From NCBI RefSeq assembly GCF_029589055.1, contig NZ_JARQZP010000007.1:1-64000 (forward strand): a DNA stretch of 64,000 bases, read 5' to 3'. The translations under genes and the position numbers were made by a program. Positions 55,241 to 64,000 of the stretch are shown here, in pieces. The notes beneath the pieces are model-generated. The model saw nothing but the letters and a program-made list of their open reading frames with translations, was not told where the DNA came from and searched no databases. Position 1 is the stretch's first letter; each line of letters begins with the position of its first letter. The DNA comes from Vibrio hannami (GTDB lineage: Bacteria > Pseudomonadota > Gammaproteobacteria > Enterobacterales > Vibrionaceae).

Positions 55241-55972
55241 ATGAAAAGATGGTCAATGGCTACTTTTGTTGCTTGTTTGCTGGTGGGATGTGTTACAGTT
55301 AACGAGCAAGATATAGATAGCAATTTCGACAAGTTACAGGCTGCCAGAGCGAGAATTGCTCTTGGTCTCAGTTATCTCGATGCCGGAAATATGGTTAAGG
55401 CAAGAGAAAACCTGGAACTGGCAGTGCAATATGCACCAGATTACTATCGTTCTTTAAATTCAATTGCTTACTTTTACCAGCGAGTTGGTGAATTCGAACT
55501 GGCGGAGCGAGCATATAAAAAAGCATTGCGGAAGTCTCCAGAGAACGGCGATTTGTTCAATAACTACGGTGCATTCTTATGTAAACGTGGCGAATATGAA
55601 AAAGCCGACGAGTATTTCAACCGTGCGATTGAACAGCCTCATTATTACCTTGTATCAGATAGCTATGAAAATGCTGCTGTCTGTGCCTTAAAGGGAGGTA
55701 ATAGAAAAAAGGCAAAGTACTATTTCGGACGCTCTCTGGAAAATGAGCCTTATCGACGTATTTCATCTCTTAAACTTTCTGAGTTGGAGATAGAAGACGG
55801 AGAATTAGATTTGGCAAGAAAAAGACTTCTTAGGTTTCAACATAAATTTGGATACCAGCCAGCAAATTTAGCTCTCTTAATTGAGTTAGAACAACAAGCA
55901 GGTAATAACCATCTAACAGAAGAGTACAAAAACACTTTTGATAGCATGTATCCAGGTTTAAAACAGAATTAG
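55241..55972 (+). CDS. pilW: Type IV pilus biogenesis lipoprotein PilW (PilF)
   Basis: A 243-aa lipoprotein with a lipobox LLVGC (Cys17), then TPR repeats at about residues 30-210 (for example ARIALGLSYLDAGNMVKARE and AYKKALRKSPENGDLFNNYG). PilW/PilF pilotins help the secretin PilQ assemble in the outer membrane. The ATG at 55241 is used; an upstream frame start three codons earlier is less likely. rodZ follows after 13 bp, the normal order. Confidence 0.9.
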   Translation: MKRWSMATFVACLLVGCVTVNEQDIDSNFDKLQAARARIALGLSYLDAGNMVKARENLELAVQYAPDYYRSLNSIAYFYQRVGEFELAERAYKKALRKSPENGDLFNNYGAFLCKRGEYEKADEYFNRAIEQPHYYLVSDSYENAAVCALKGGNRKKAKYYFGRSLENEPYRRISSLKLSELEIEDGELDLARKRLLRFQHKFGYQPANLALLIELEQQAGNNHLTEEYKNTFDSMYPGLKQN

Positions 55973-55985
55973 AAGCACAAAGCGG

Positions 55986-56939
55986 ATGAGTACGGAAAAC
56001 GAGACAGTAACACCACAAGAAGAAGCAGTAGTCGTTAAAGCAGGGGATCTGCTTCGCACTAAGCGTGAAGAACTCGGCATTTCACAAAAAGATATTGCTG
56101 ATAGGCTAAGGCTAAGAGTCGCTATCATTGAAAGCATCGATAACAATGTTTTTGAGTTTGACCACGTAGCAACATTTACTCGTGGCTACCTAAGATCTTA
56201 TGCAAAGGCTGTCGGGCTTGATGAAAAAGAGGTGCTAGCGGCACTGGATGGTGCTGAAGAAGCTCAGCATAGTCCTCAGTCAATGCAAAGTTTCAGTCGT
56301 AAAACCAAACGTGAAAAACACGATAGCAGAATCACCAGTTTGTCCTGGGTGATTTTTGCCGTAATTATCGGTATCTCTGCGGTTTGGTGGTATCAGAATC
56401 AACAAGATACCCTGGACGAAGCTACGCTACTAGATGACCAGCAGCCAGTTGTTAGCGTGGAAGAAACGGTAGCAGAAGTTGAAACTTTCGCTGAGCCATC
56501 TACAGTAATTGAACAAGCTGAAGAACCAATTCAGGAAGCCGATGCTGCGGTATCACAGGAGCCATCGGAGCCTGTTGCAATAGAAGAGACTCAAACTGAA
56601 GAGGTTGCTCAGGAACAAGATGTGCAGCCAGCTGAAGAATCTGCCGCTGATGAAGTCACTGTGATTGAAATAACAGAAGAAGTTCAGGAACCTGTTGCTG
56701 TAGCAAATACTTTGGTTATGAATTTCTCTGCAGATTGCTGGGTTCAGGTGAAAGATGCTGATGGCAAAACACTGGTTACTGGTGTTAAAAAAGCGGGTCA
56801 GAACCTGAATGTAGCAGGAACTTTGCCTTATAGTGTTGTTTTGGGTGCTCCTGAAGGGGTAAAAATGACATTAGCAAGTGAACCTGTTGACCTTTCTGGG
56901 TATACTTCAGGCAAAGTCGCTAGATTTACTTTACCTTAG
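55986..56939 (+). CDS. rodZ: Cytoskeletal protein RodZ
   Basis: A 317-aa bitopic inner-membrane protein. The N-terminal helix-turn-helix (about 17-85, [19 protein letters not shown] and [17 protein letters not shown]) binds MreB. One transmembrane helix is at about 119-137 ([17 protein letters not shown]). A long acidic, Glu/Val-rich linker (about 145-240) leads to a periplasmic beta domain ([17 protein letters not shown]). It helps maintain rod shape. It sits between pilW and ispG, as usual. Confidence 0.94.
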   Translation: MSTENETVTPQEEAVVVKAGDLLRTKREELGISQKDIADRLRLRVAIIESIDNNVFEFDHVATFTRGYLRSYAKAVGLDEKEVLAALDGAEEAQHSPQSMQSFSRKTKREKHDSRITSLSWVIFAVIIGISAVWWYQNQQDTLDEATLLDDQQPVVSVEETVAEVETFAEPSTVIEQAEEPIQEADAAVSQEPSEPVAIEETQTEEVAQEQDVQPAEESAADEVTVIEITEEVQEPVAVANTLVMNFSADCWVQVKDADGKTLVTGVKKAGQNLNVAGTLPYSVVLGAPEGVKMTLASEPVDLSGYTSGKVARFTLP

Positions 56940-56947
56940 AAACCTAT

Positions 56948-58072
56948 ATGCAACACGAATCTCCTATAAAGCGTCGCCCATCGACACGTATATACGTGGG
57001 CGATGTACCGATTGGCGATGCTGCGCCAATCGCCGTTCAGTCGATGACCAACACACGTACCACAGACATTGAAGCTACCGTAGCGCAAATTAAAGCGCTT
57101 GAAAAAGTAGGTGCTGATATCGTCCGTGTTTCTGTTCCAACCATGGATGCCGCTGAAGCGTTTAAAGCAATTAAGCAGCAAGTGAATGTTCCATTGGTTG
57201 CCGATATTCATTTTGACTACCGAATTGCCCTGAAAGTGGCAGAGTATGGCGTAGATTGTCTTCGTATTAACCCTGGCAACATAGGCAAAGAAGATCGTAT
57301 CCGTGCGGTAGTGGACTGTGCTCGTGATAAGAGCATCCCAATTCGCATCGGTGTGAACGGTGGTTCTCTGGAAAAAGACATCCAGGAAAAATATGGCGAG
57401 CCGACACCGGAAGCTCTGGTTGAGTCTGCGATGCGTCATGTGGATATTCTGGACCGTCTGAACTTTGATCAGTTTAAGGTTAGCGTCAAGGCATCGGATG
57501 TATTCCTTGCTGTTGACTCATATCGTTTACTGGCTAAGCAGATCGATCAGCCTCTTCATTTGGGAATTACTGAAGCAGGTGGTGCTCGCGCGGGATCGGT
57601 GAAGTCTGCGGTTGGTCTAGGCATGCTGCTGGCAGAAGGGATCGGTGATACACTTCGTGTTTCTTTGGCTGCTAATCCGGTTGAAGAGATAAAAGTAGGT
57701 TTCGATATTCTGAAATCACTAAGAATTCGTTCTAGAGGCGTTAACTTCATCGCTTGTCCTACCTGTTCAAGACAAGAATTCGATGTAATCAGTACGGTAA
57801 ATGCTCTGGAAGAACGCCTCGAAGATATCATTACCCCAATGGATGTTTCTATTATTGGCTGCGTGGTTAATGGACCCGGCGAAGCGGAAGTATCCCATAT
57901 GGGGGTAGCTGGTGGTAATCGTAAGAGTGCTTTCTATGAAGACGGTAAACGTCAGAAAGAGCGCTTTGACAACGATAATATGGTCGACCAGTTAGAGGCT
58001 AAGATTCGTGCTAAAGCATCTATGTTGGATCAGGCTAAGCGAATCGACATTAATCAAGTAGACGAAAACTAA
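56948..58072 (+). CDS. ispG: 4-hydroxy-3-methylbut-2-enyl diphosphate synthase IspG
   Basis: A 374-aa enzyme of the MEP isoprenoid pathway that converts MEcPP to HMBPP. The TIM-barrel start has [20 protein letters not shown]. The [4Fe-4S] ligands are in [11 protein letters not shown] and [12 protein letters not shown]. Its cluster makes it a client of the isc system upstream. It lies 8 bp after rodZ and 25 bp before hisS. Confidence 0.97.
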   Translation: MQHESPIKRRPSTRIYVGDVPIGDAAPIAVQSMTNTRTTDIEATVAQIKALEKVGADIVRVSVPTMDAAEAFKAIKQQVNVPLVADIHFDYRIALKVAEYGVDCLRINPGNIGKEDRIRAVVDCARDKSIPIRIGVNGGSLEKDIQEKYGEPTPEALVESAMRHVDILDRLNFDQFKVSVKASDVFLAVDSYRLLAKQIDQPLHLGITEAGGARAGSVKSAVGLGMLLAEGIGDTLRVSLAANPVEEIKVGFDILKSLRIRSRGVNFIACPTCSRQEFDVISTVNALEERLEDIITPMDVSIIGCVVNGPGEAEVSHMGVAGGNRKSAFYEDGKRQKERFDNDNMVDQLEAKIRAKASMLDQAKRIDINQVDEN

Positions 58073-58097
58073 ATTCAACGATTACGGTAACAAAACT

Positions 58098-59366
58098 GTG
58101 GCAAAAACTATTCAAGCAATCCGAGGCATGAACGATTGTCTCCCAACTAACTCTCCGCTTTGGCAGAAAGTGGAAGGTACTGTAAAAAATGTAATCAGTG
58201 CTTACGGCTATAGCGAAATCCGCATGCCGATCGTTGAAATGACTCATCTTTTCAGCCGCGCTATCGGTGAAGTGACCGACGTTGTAGAAAAAGAGATGTA
58301 CACGTTTGAAGATCGTAACGGCGATAGTCTGACTCTGCGCCCTGAAGGGACGGCGGGTTGTGTACGTGCTGGTATTGAGAATGGTCTTCTGTACAACCAG
58401 GAACAACGTCTTTGGTATATGGGGCCAATGTTCCGTCATGAGCGTCCGCAGAAAGGTCGTTACCGTCAGTTCCATCAGGTTGGTGTTGAAGTATTTGGTC
58501 TGAACGGACCGGATGTAGATGCGGAGATGATCATGATGACCGCTCGTCTGTGGCGTGAGCTGGGTATTTCTGACCACGTACGTCTTGAACTGAACTCTAT
58601 CGGTTCTCTGGAAGCTCGTGCGAATTATCGTGATGCTCTGATTGCTTATCTGGAACAGCATATGGATGTTCTGGACGAAGATGCGAAACGTCGTATGTAC
58701 ACCAACCCACTGCGCGTTCTTGATACCAAGAACCCAGACATCCAGGCTATTCTGGGTGATGCTCCTAAGCTTTCCGAGTACCTGGACGAAGAGTCAAAGC
58801 AACATTTTGCGGGTTTGTGTGAACTTCTTGATGCTGCGGGAATCGAATATCAGGTTAATGAACGTTTGGTTCGTGGTTTAGATTACTACAACCGTACTGT
58901 GTTTGAGTGGATTACAGAAAGTCTGGGAGCTCAGGGAACAGTTTGTGGCGGTGGTCGTTACGACGGTCTTGTCGAGCAACTTGGTGGCAAAGCTACGCCA
59001 GCAGTTGGCTTTGCAATGGGACTAGAAAGATTAGTTCTTCTGCTTGAAACCCTAGAGCTGAATGAAGTAAGACGCTCTGTAGATGTATATCTTGTTACTG
59101 CCGGTGAAGGCACCATGATGGCCGGAATGAAGCTTGCCGAGCAACTTCGCGGTGAAGTACCAGGTATTCGAGTTATGAATCACTTTGGTGGTGGTAACTT
59201 TAAGAAACAATTTAAGCGTGCTGACAAAGTTGGTGCAGCAGTCGCATTAGTGTTAGGTGAGAACGAAGTTGCCGAGAACACGGTAGTACTTAAGGATTTA
59301 GTCGGTGGCGAACAGCGCACTGTTACTCAGTCTGAAGTTGCTTCTCAACTAGTAGATTTGATTTAA
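58098..59366 (+). CDS. hisS: Histidyl-tRNA synthetase
   Basis: A 422-aa class II aminoacyl-tRNA synthetase. Motif 2 is [21 protein letters not shown] in part ([16 protein letters not shown]), histidine-binding motifs are [15 protein letters not shown] and [13 protein letters not shown], and motif 3 is GFAMGLERL. The anticodon-binding domain covers about 325-422. The start is GTG at 58098, giving [16 protein letters not shown]. yfgM follows after 11 bp. Confidence 0.97.
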   Translation: MAKTIQAIRGMNDCLPTNSPLWQKVEGTVKNVISAYGYSEIRMPIVEMTHLFSRAIGEVTDVVEKEMYTFEDRNGDSLTLRPEGTAGCVRAGIENGLLYNQEQRLWYMGPMFRHERPQKGRYRQFHQVGVEVFGLNGPDVDAEMIMMTARLWRELGISDHVRLELNSIGSLEARANYRDALIAYLEQHMDVLDEDAKRRMYTNPLRVLDTKNPDIQAILGDAPKLSEYLDEESKQHFAGLCELLDAAGIEYQVNERLVRGLDYYNRTVFEWITESLGAQGTVCGGGRYDGLVEQLGGKATPAVGFAMGLERLVLLLETLELNEVRRSVDVYLVTAGEGTMMAGMKLAEQLRGEVPGIRVMNHFGGGNFKKQFKRADKVGAAVALVLGENEVAENTVVLKDLVGGEQRTVTQSEVASQLVDLI

Positions 59367-59377
59367 GAGGAATAAAC

Positions 59378-59995
59378 GTGGTGGCACTACACGATAGCGA
59401 AGAACAACAGGTTGAAGCCATAAAGGATTGGTGGAAAGAGAACGGCAAAGCAGTCATTCTTGGTGGTGTTATTGGTATTGGCGGTATCCTTGGCTGGCAG
59501 TACTATCAGGACTCTGTAATGTCTGCGAAAGAAGCAGCGTCAGAGAGCTACACCGTTGCAATTGAAACACTAGCAACGAAAGGTATTGAAGCAGCACCAC
59601 TGGCTCAGAGCTTTATCGATCAAAATAAAGATACGGACTATGCCAACCTTGCTGCTCTTCAGCTAGCTCGTGTACAGGTAGAAGCTGGCGAGCTGGATGA
59701 AGCTCTTGCTCAGCTAAACTGGGTTAAGTCGAACACCAAAGATGAAGCAATCCTTCCTTTAGTCTCTTTCCGTATTGCACGTATTATGGCGGAGAAGAAA
59801 GAACTGGATGACGCGCTTGCTGAACTGAATACGGTCACATCTTCTGCATGGACTGGACGGGTGGCTGAGCTAAAGGGTGACATTATGTTACTTAAAGGCG
59901 ACAAAGAAGCTGCATATAGTGCTTATACCGAAGCTCAGCAAGCAGGTGATGCGAGCCAGAGTATTCAGGTTAAACTGGACGATCTTGCCAAGTAA
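59378..59995 (+). CDS. yfgM: YfgM family membrane-anchored TPR protein
   Basis: A 205-aa protein with one membrane helix (about 23-43, KAVILGGVIGIGGILGWQYY) and a periplasmic TPR-like helical domain. YfgM interacts with the Sec translocon and PpiD and helps periplasmic chaperone traffic in E. coli. The GTG at 59378 has AAGAGG 7 nt upstream, overlapping the hisS stop. It is followed by bamB 11 bp later, the standard hisS-yfgM-bamB-der order. Confidence 0.93.
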   Translation: MVALHDSEEQQVEAIKDWWKENGKAVILGGVIGIGGILGWQYYQDSVMSAKEAASESYTVAIETLATKGIEAAPLAQSFIDQNKDTDYANLAALQLARVQVEAGELDEALAQLNWVKSNTKDEAILPLVSFRIARIMAEKKELDDALAELNTVTSSAWTGRVAELKGDIMLLKGDKEAAYSAYTEAQQAGDASQSIQVKLDDLAK

Positions 59996-60006
59996 GGGCT
60001 GACTGA

Positions 60007-61167
60007 ATGAAGAAACTTTTCAGCCGTATACTAATAGGGTCAGTTATAGCCGCTGGTTTAGCTGGCTGTTCGAGTGAAGAAGACACGGTTATCATGGCAC
60101 CTGTACCTCAAGTGCAGAGTGAGTTCACACCGAAAAGTGTATGGTCATCATCTATTGGTAAAGGTGTTGGACAGTATTTTTCTAAGCTTACACCTGAGTT
60201 CGAGTACGGCAAGCTGTTCGTCGCTGCTCGTGATGGCGAAGTAAAAGCCCTAGATCCGGAGAACGGAAAACTCATCTGGAAAACTGATCTTGAAGGTGAT
60301 GGTTCGGCACGACTATCAGGTGGCGTGACCGCATCTTACGGAAAGGTATTTATCGGTTCCGAAAACGGCGAATTGATTACTCTTGATCAGGAAACTGGTG
60401 AAGAGCTTTGGCGGGCAACGGTTGTTGGTGAGATTTTAGCCAGGCCGGTTACCGACAATAACTACGTTATTGTAAACACAAGCCGAGGCATGTTAACTGC
60501 GCTTGATGCAGAAACAGGAAGCGAAGTCTGGACTATCAGTACAGAAGTTCCAAACCTGACACTACGCGGCGACAGTACACCGAACACTGTTTCTGGTGGT
60601 ATTTTCTGGGGAACGGCTAATGGTCGATTAGCGGCGGCTTTAGTTGCTCGTGGACAACTTATCTGGCAACAGCCAGTGGGTACACCAAGAGGTGCGACAG
60701 AAATCGATCGCCTTGTAGACTCAGATACATCACCAATTATTTTGGGTAGTACCTTGTACACTGTAGGGTATAACGGCCATCTTGTATCGATAGACCTTCG
60801 ATCTGGTGCACCAATATGGAAGCGTAACTACTCATCGTCTTCGGATATGGCAACCGATGGCTCTAAGATTTACCTACTTACAGATAAAGATCACCTTGTC
60901 GCTGTTGACTCGCGCAGTGGTACAGAGCTATGGGAAAACGCATTACTTGAAAACCGTTTGCTTACTGCGCCGAAGATCATTGATGGCTATCTTGTTGTTG
61001 GTGACGCCGAAGGCTATCTTCACTGGCTAGACCGTGAGTCAGGTGAGTTTATATCTCAGCAGCTTGTTAATGAGAGTGGCTTTGCTGTCGGTCCTGTAGA
61101 TATTGAAGATGGCTATGTAATTGTTACTCGTAATGGCGATGTAAAGAAACTACGAATTGCTGAATAA
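60007..61167 (+). CDS. bamB: Outer membrane protein assembly factor BamB
   Basis: A 386-aa lipoprotein of the BAM complex. Lipobox LAGC with Cys21. The body is an eight-bladed PQQ-type beta-propeller, seen as repeats such as VKALDPENGKLIWKTDLEG, LITLDQETGEELWRATVVG and LTALDAETGSEVWTISTE. It binds BamA and aids barrel insertion. A terminator follows within 50 bp. der lies 147 bp downstream. Confidence 0.96.
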   Translation: MKKLFSRILIGSVIAAGLAGCSSEEDTVIMAPVPQVQSEFTPKSVWSSSIGKGVGQYFSKLTPEFEYGKLFVAARDGEVKALDPENGKLIWKTDLEGDGSARLSGGVTASYGKVFIGSENGELITLDQETGEELWRATVVGEILARPVTDNNYVIVNTSRGMLTALDAETGSEVWTISTEVPNLTLRGDSTPNTVSGGIFWGTANGRLAAALVARGQLIWQQPVGTPRGATEIDRLVDSDTSPIILGSTLYTVGYNGHLVSIDLRSGAPIWKRNYSSSSDMATDGSKIYLLTDKDHLVAVDSRSGTELWENALLENRLLTAPKIIDGYLVVGDAEGYLHWLDRESGEFISQQLVNESGFAVGPVDIEDGYVIVTRNGDVKKLRIAE

Positions 61168-61187
61168 ATTGTGATAGACTTCACATC

Positions 61188-61219
61188 CGGCTCCTGACTG
61201 TAAGGTCAGGAGCCGTTTT
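61188..61219 (+). terminator. Terminator after bamB
   Basis: An 11-bp perfect stem CGGCTCCTGAC/GTCAGGAGCCG with loop TGTAAG followed by TTTTATT. It lies 20 nt after the bamB stop. Confidence 0.93.
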
Positions 61220-61231
61220 ATTGCTAAGTAA

Positions 61232-61290
61232 TAGGAAGTTTTAGGTAAACCTGATAGGTAAATCGCAGCAGATTTACCTATAACTTCCTA
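61232..61290. promoter_or_regulatory. Long two-part hairpin upstream of der
   Basis: Outer arms TAGGAAGTT/AACTTCCTA (61232-61240 and 61282-61290) enclose an inner stem ATAGGTAAATC/GATTTACCTAT (61254-61264 and 61271-61281). The structure ends 24 nt before the der start, so it would sit in its leader or at its promoter. It is distinct from the bamB terminator. Confidence 0.65.
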
Positions 61291-61314
61291 AGGAAACAAA
61301 TTTTAGAGGTTGTT

Positions 61315-62799
61315 ATGGTACCTGTTGTTGCTCTTGTTGGGCGTCCTAATGTTGGTAAATCGACACTATTTAACCGTCTTACCCGCACCAGAGATGCTCT
61401 TGTCGCTGACTTTCCTGGATTAACCAGAGACAGAAAATATGGTCAGGCCAAACTTGGTGAACACGAATTTATCGTAATCGATACTGGTGGTATCGATGGT
61501 ACGGAAGAAGGCGTAGAAACCAAGATGGCAGAGCAGTCTCTTGCTGCTATCGATGAAGCTGATGTTGTTCTGTTTATGGTGGATGGCCGTGCTGGTCTTA
61601 CCGTTTCGGATGAAGCTATTGCAATGCACCTGAGAAAGATCGAGAAACCAGCAATGCTTGTGGTAAACAAGGTTGATGGCATCGATGCCGATGCAGCGAG
61701 CGCAGAGTTCTGGCAACTGGGTATGGACAACATGTATCAAATCGCTGCGGCTCATGGCCGTGGTGTTGGTGCCCTGATTGATCGTGCTTTAAACCCTTTT
61801 GCTGAAGAGCTGCTTGATCAGGAAAAAGGTGAAATTGAAGATCTTACCGATATCGAAGACGAAGAAGAGAAGCTGGAGTACACCGAAGAAGAAGCGGAAG
61901 AAGAGTTCAAGCGTCTTCAGGATCAGCCTATCAAACTTGCCATTATTGGTCGTCCTAACGTTGGTAAATCAACGCTAACTAACCGTATCCTGGGTGAAGA
62001 GCGTGTAGTTGTTTACGATATGCCGGGAACAACGCGTGATTCTATCTATATTCCTATGGAGCGTGATGAACGTGAGTATGTTCTTATTGATACTGCGGGT
62101 GTTCGTCGTCGTAAGCGTATAAACGAAACAGTAGAGAAGTTCTCTGTTGTTAAAACGCTGAAAGCGGTAGAGGACGCTAACGTAGTACTTCTAATCATTG
62201 ATGCTCGTGAAAACATCTCGGATCAGGATCTTAGCCTACTTGGTTTTGCATTGAATGCGGGCCGCTCTATCGTTATCGCGGTAAACAAGTGGGATGGTCT
62301 GGATACAGAAGTTAAAGAGTTTGTGAAGAAAGAGCTGGATCGTCGTCTTGGTTTCGTTGATTTTGCACGTATTCACTTTATCTCTGCGCTGCATGGTACT
62401 GGTGTAGGTCACCTGTTTGAATCTGTTCAGGAAGCATATAAGTCTGCGACAACTCGTGTTGGTACATCTGTTCTGACTCGTATCATGAAGATGGCGACAG
62501 ATGACCACCAGCCGCCAATGGTTCGTGGACGTCGTGTTAAGCTGAAATACGCTCACGCTGGTGGTTACAACCCACCGATCGTTGTTATTCACGGTAACCT
62601 GGTAAACGAACTGCCAGATTCATACAAACGCTACCTGATGAACTATTATCGCCGCTCTCTGGAAATCATGGGTACTCCTATCCGTATTCAGTTCCAGAGT
62701 AGTGAAAACCCATTCGAGAACAAAGGTGGTAAGCTGACACTTTCTCAGGAGAGAAAGAAAAAGCGTCTTATGGGTATGATTAAGAACCGTAAGAAGTAA
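61315..62799 (+). CDS. der: Ribosome biogenesis GTPase Der
   Basis: A 494-aa GTPase with two tandem G domains and a C-terminal KH-like domain, needed for 50S assembly. G1 motifs are [13 protein letters not shown] (about 8) and [13 protein letters not shown] (about 212), with DTGGI and DTAGV as G3, and NKVD and NKWD as G4. An acidic linker (about 175-200) separates the two domains. The start MVPVVALVG has TAGAGG upstream. It has its own terminator. Confidence 0.98.
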   Translation: MVPVVALVGRPNVGKSTLFNRLTRTRDALVADFPGLTRDRKYGQAKLGEHEFIVIDTGGIDGTEEGVETKMAEQSLAAIDEADVVLFMVDGRAGLTVSDEAIAMHLRKIEKPAMLVVNKVDGIDADAASAEFWQLGMDNMYQIAAAHGRGVGALIDRALNPFAEELLDQEKGEIEDLTDIEDEEEKLEYTEEEAEEEFKRLQDQPIKLAIIGRPNVGKSTLTNRILGEERVVVYDMPGTTRDSIYIPMERDEREYVLIDTAGVRRRKRINETVEKFSVVKTLKAVEDANVVLLIIDARENISDQDLSLLGFALNAGRSIVIAVNKWDGLDTEVKEFVKKELDRRLGFVDFARIHFISALHGTGVGHLFESVQEAYKSATTRVGTSVLTRIMKMATDDHQPPMVRGRRVKLKYAHAGGYNPPIVVIHGNLVNELPDSYKRYLMNYYRRSLEIMGTPIRIQFQSSENPFENKGGKLTLSQERKKKRLMGMIKNRKK

Positions 62800-62817
62800 T
62801 CACTGTTTATTTGAAAG

Positions 62818-62843
62818 TAGCGCCTCACAGGCGCTATTTTTTT
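62818..62843 (+). terminator. Terminator after der
   Basis: TAGCGCCT pairs with AGGCGCTA around CAC and is followed by TTTTTTT. It lies 18 nt after the der stop. Confidence 0.93.
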
Positions 62844-63206
62844 GCCGGAAGAATAATAATTTGTTCAAATTACAGAACAGTGTTATTCGATTTGCGATAG
62901 CAGAGATCGTTTTTATTAAGTTTCAAATGAAATGGGTTTTTATCTTTGCGGTGATATATAATTCCAAATAAAATCCAAAAACAGGATATGTAACTTATGC
63001 TTTCGGGATGTGGTTATATAAATGTTCTTAATGGGGCTGATCGCTGATCAAAATGAATTTAGCAGATGATCTTATAAAGATCATGGTAAACCAAAAGAGC
63101 TAGATCTTTTATTAGTGAAATCTAATTTTAGATTGAGTATGCTCAATGTCAGTGATAAAGATCTTGTTTATATACTTTTAGTTATTTTGGAATTTTAGGT
63201 GAAGTG
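62844..63206. other. AT-rich intergenic region with clustered GATC sites and stem-loops
   Basis: This gap has no gene. Six GATC sites lie within 63039-63163 (starting at 63039, 63046, 63068, 63079, 63103 and 63160). Hairpins include ATGATCTT/AAGATCAT (63066-63084), AATCTA/TAGATT (63119-63134) and TTGAG/CTCAA (63133-63146). Arms at 63102-63112 and 63155-63164 enclose the last two. It could be a structured leader of yfgJ or a site of Dam methylation effects. Confidence 0.6.
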
Positions 63207-63437
63207 ATGTCGACACAAAATATTTGTCCTAAGTGTGAAAAAGAGCTGGATTGGGTAGATGGAAACTACAAGTGTCAGGATTGTGATGTGAGCTATAAGA
63301 AGTTTGCGTATTGCCCTGATTGCGATGCGGAGCTTGAGAAGCTACAGGCTTGTGGTGCGGCCAGTTATTTCTGTAATACCTGCAATGAGCTGAAGTCTAA
63401 AAGCCTGGCTCGATTTGAGTTTCGTCCACTAGCTTGA
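63207..63437 (+). CDS. yfgJ: Zinc-ribbon protein YfgJ
   Basis: A 76-aa protein with several zinc-ribbon CxxC pairs: CPKC (about 7-10), CQDC (about 23-26), CPDC (about 37-40) and CNTC (about 57-60). It matches the YfgJ family, whose function is unknown. The ATG at 63207 has AGGTGA upstream; a GTG one codon earlier is possible. It lies between der and xseA, the same place as in E. coli. Confidence 0.85.
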   Translation: MSTQNICPKCEKELDWVDGNYKCQDCDVSYKKFAYCPDCDAELEKLQACGAASYFCNTCNELKSKSLARFEFRPLA

Positions 63438-63444
63438 CCTTATT

Positions 63445-63673
63445 CGGTTATACTCGTTACCACGTTCCTGCGTGGTAATGCATATCATAGCAAAGGGGTT
63501 TGCTGCGTGGTCTTTGTTCCGTGAGATATAAATTCCCACGGGGCCGTGGGAACTAGGACGGTTATACTCGTTACCACGCTCCTGCGTGGTAATGCATATC
63601 ATAGCAATGGGGTTTTCTGCGTGGTCTTTGTTCCGTGAGATATGAATTCCCACGGGGACCGTGGGAACCAGGA
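63445..63673. repeat. Tandem duplication of a 115-bp palindromic unit
   Basis: Two head-to-tail copies, 63445-63558 and 63559-63673, differ at about six positions, including a one-base indel. Each contains two palindromes: CGTTACCACG-TTCCTG-CGTGGTAATG type and TTCCCACGG-GGC-CGTGGGAA type. The first is the REP-like family found elsewhere in the window. The pair fills the gap between convergent yfgJ and xseA. A short reading frame across it is an artefact of the repeat. Confidence 0.85.
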
Positions 63674-63692
63674 TAAAAGGGTATACCGAAGG

Positions 63693-64000
63693 TTAACTCA
63701 CAACAGAACGAACTTCCCCATCAGCTAACTGAGTAATTAACTGATCGCCACTATTAACCTCTGACGCTTGAGTAATAACCTTTCCGCTATCCGCTTTAGT
63801 GATCGAGTAGCCGCGCTTAAGAGTTGCCAGTGGGCTAACGGTATCCAGCTTTTCTGCTGCCAGGGCCAGTGAGTGCCTGGTTTTCAGCAGCTTCCGCTCC
63901 ATTGCATCAATCAGCTTCTGTCTGGACTGTGCCAACATATACTGTTGCTGACTAAGTTGCTTTTGAGGGAGTTAAGATCCAGTCGATGGCTAAACCTGTT
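63693..64000 (-). pseudogene. xseA: Exodeoxyribonuclease VII large subunit XseA, 3' end, frameshifted
   Basis: Only the C-terminal part is in the window. The visible end shows LEAVSPLSTLARGYS-type family residues, here TVSPLATLKRGYSITKA, then the conserved tail. Upstream the same frame has a stop at 63972-63974. However HRLDLN in another frame connects to LPQKQLSQQQ if one base is added near 63971, matching the coiled-coil region of XseA. ExoVII degrades single-stranded DNA with XseB. The lesion is close to the window edge and could be a base-calling error. Confidence 0.8.

Noticed and set aside
63429..63653. A 74-aa frame with an internal peptide repeat
   Set aside because: The repeat in the peptide only reflects the 115-bp tandem duplication of palindromic DNA.

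Overview
The window looks like chromosomal DNA of a marine gammaproteobacterium of the Vibrionaceae, most likely a Vibrio. Support comes from the rRNA operon layout (16S, tRNA-Ile, tRNA-Ala, 23S, 5S, tRNA-Asp, tRNA-Trp), the protein sequences, and a gene order that matches, from memory, the phoB-to-xseA stretch of chromosome I in Vibrio cholerae. The species was not determined. There is no prophage, insertion sequence, CRISPR array or plasmid-type gene. The region is core genome, with short palindromic repeats as the only mobile-looking DNA.

Layout. 1-5600: a complete rrn operon with its tail tRNAs and a terminator. 5.6-13.7 kb: a GNAT acetyltransferase, a chemoreceptor with a C-terminal hemerythrin domain, a glycine-zipper lipoprotein, a Dps protein, a YfhL-type ferredoxin, a small unknown gene behind a possible attenuator, the tRNA hydroxylation factor TrhP and RdgC. 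13.8-26.3 kb: a phosphate and polyphosphate island (phoB-phoR-pstS, ppk-ppx on the opposite strand, pstCAB-phoU) with three well-formed Pho boxes. 26.3-31.5 kb: an outer membrane barrel protein, a LysR regulator, PPK2, CutC, and a 2-Cys peroxiredoxin divergent from OxyR. 31.6-36.6 kb: the glyoxylate shunt (malate synthase G, a LysR regulator, isocitrate lyase). 36.7-44 kb: a YHGT-motif protein, a CBS-domain protein, then queA, tgt, yajC, secD and secF. 44.3-51.8 kb: suhB, trmJ and the isc iron-sulfur operon. 52-64 kb: pepB, ndk, rlmN, pilW, rodZ, ispG, hisS, yfgM, bamB, der, yfgJ and the 3' end of xseA.

The most striking observation is that four conserved genes carry five small frameshifts in an otherwise intact core region: pstC (one A missing from an A run), iscR (a dinucleotide missing from a TC run), hscA (one extra A, then an extra GT) and xseA (one base missing). 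Correcting each restores a continuous family-length protein (746 aa for PstC, 167 for IscR, 616 for HscA). Sequencing or assembly error is the simplest explanation. The pstC lesion, however, lies exactly on an A AAA AAA slippery heptamer in the correct phase for -1 frameshifting, so it deserves checking.

Other points of interest: divergent Pho boxes between ppk and pstC, each with a correctly placed -10; two abutting type 1 IscR operators; a terminator hairpin just upstream of the small unknown gene at 10769-11002; a possible ADP-ribosyltransferase-fold protein beside aceA; a palindromic repeat family at several intergenic sites, one copy flanked by a duplicated terminator and another in a 115-bp tandem duplication; and a cluster of GATC sites upstream of yfgJ.
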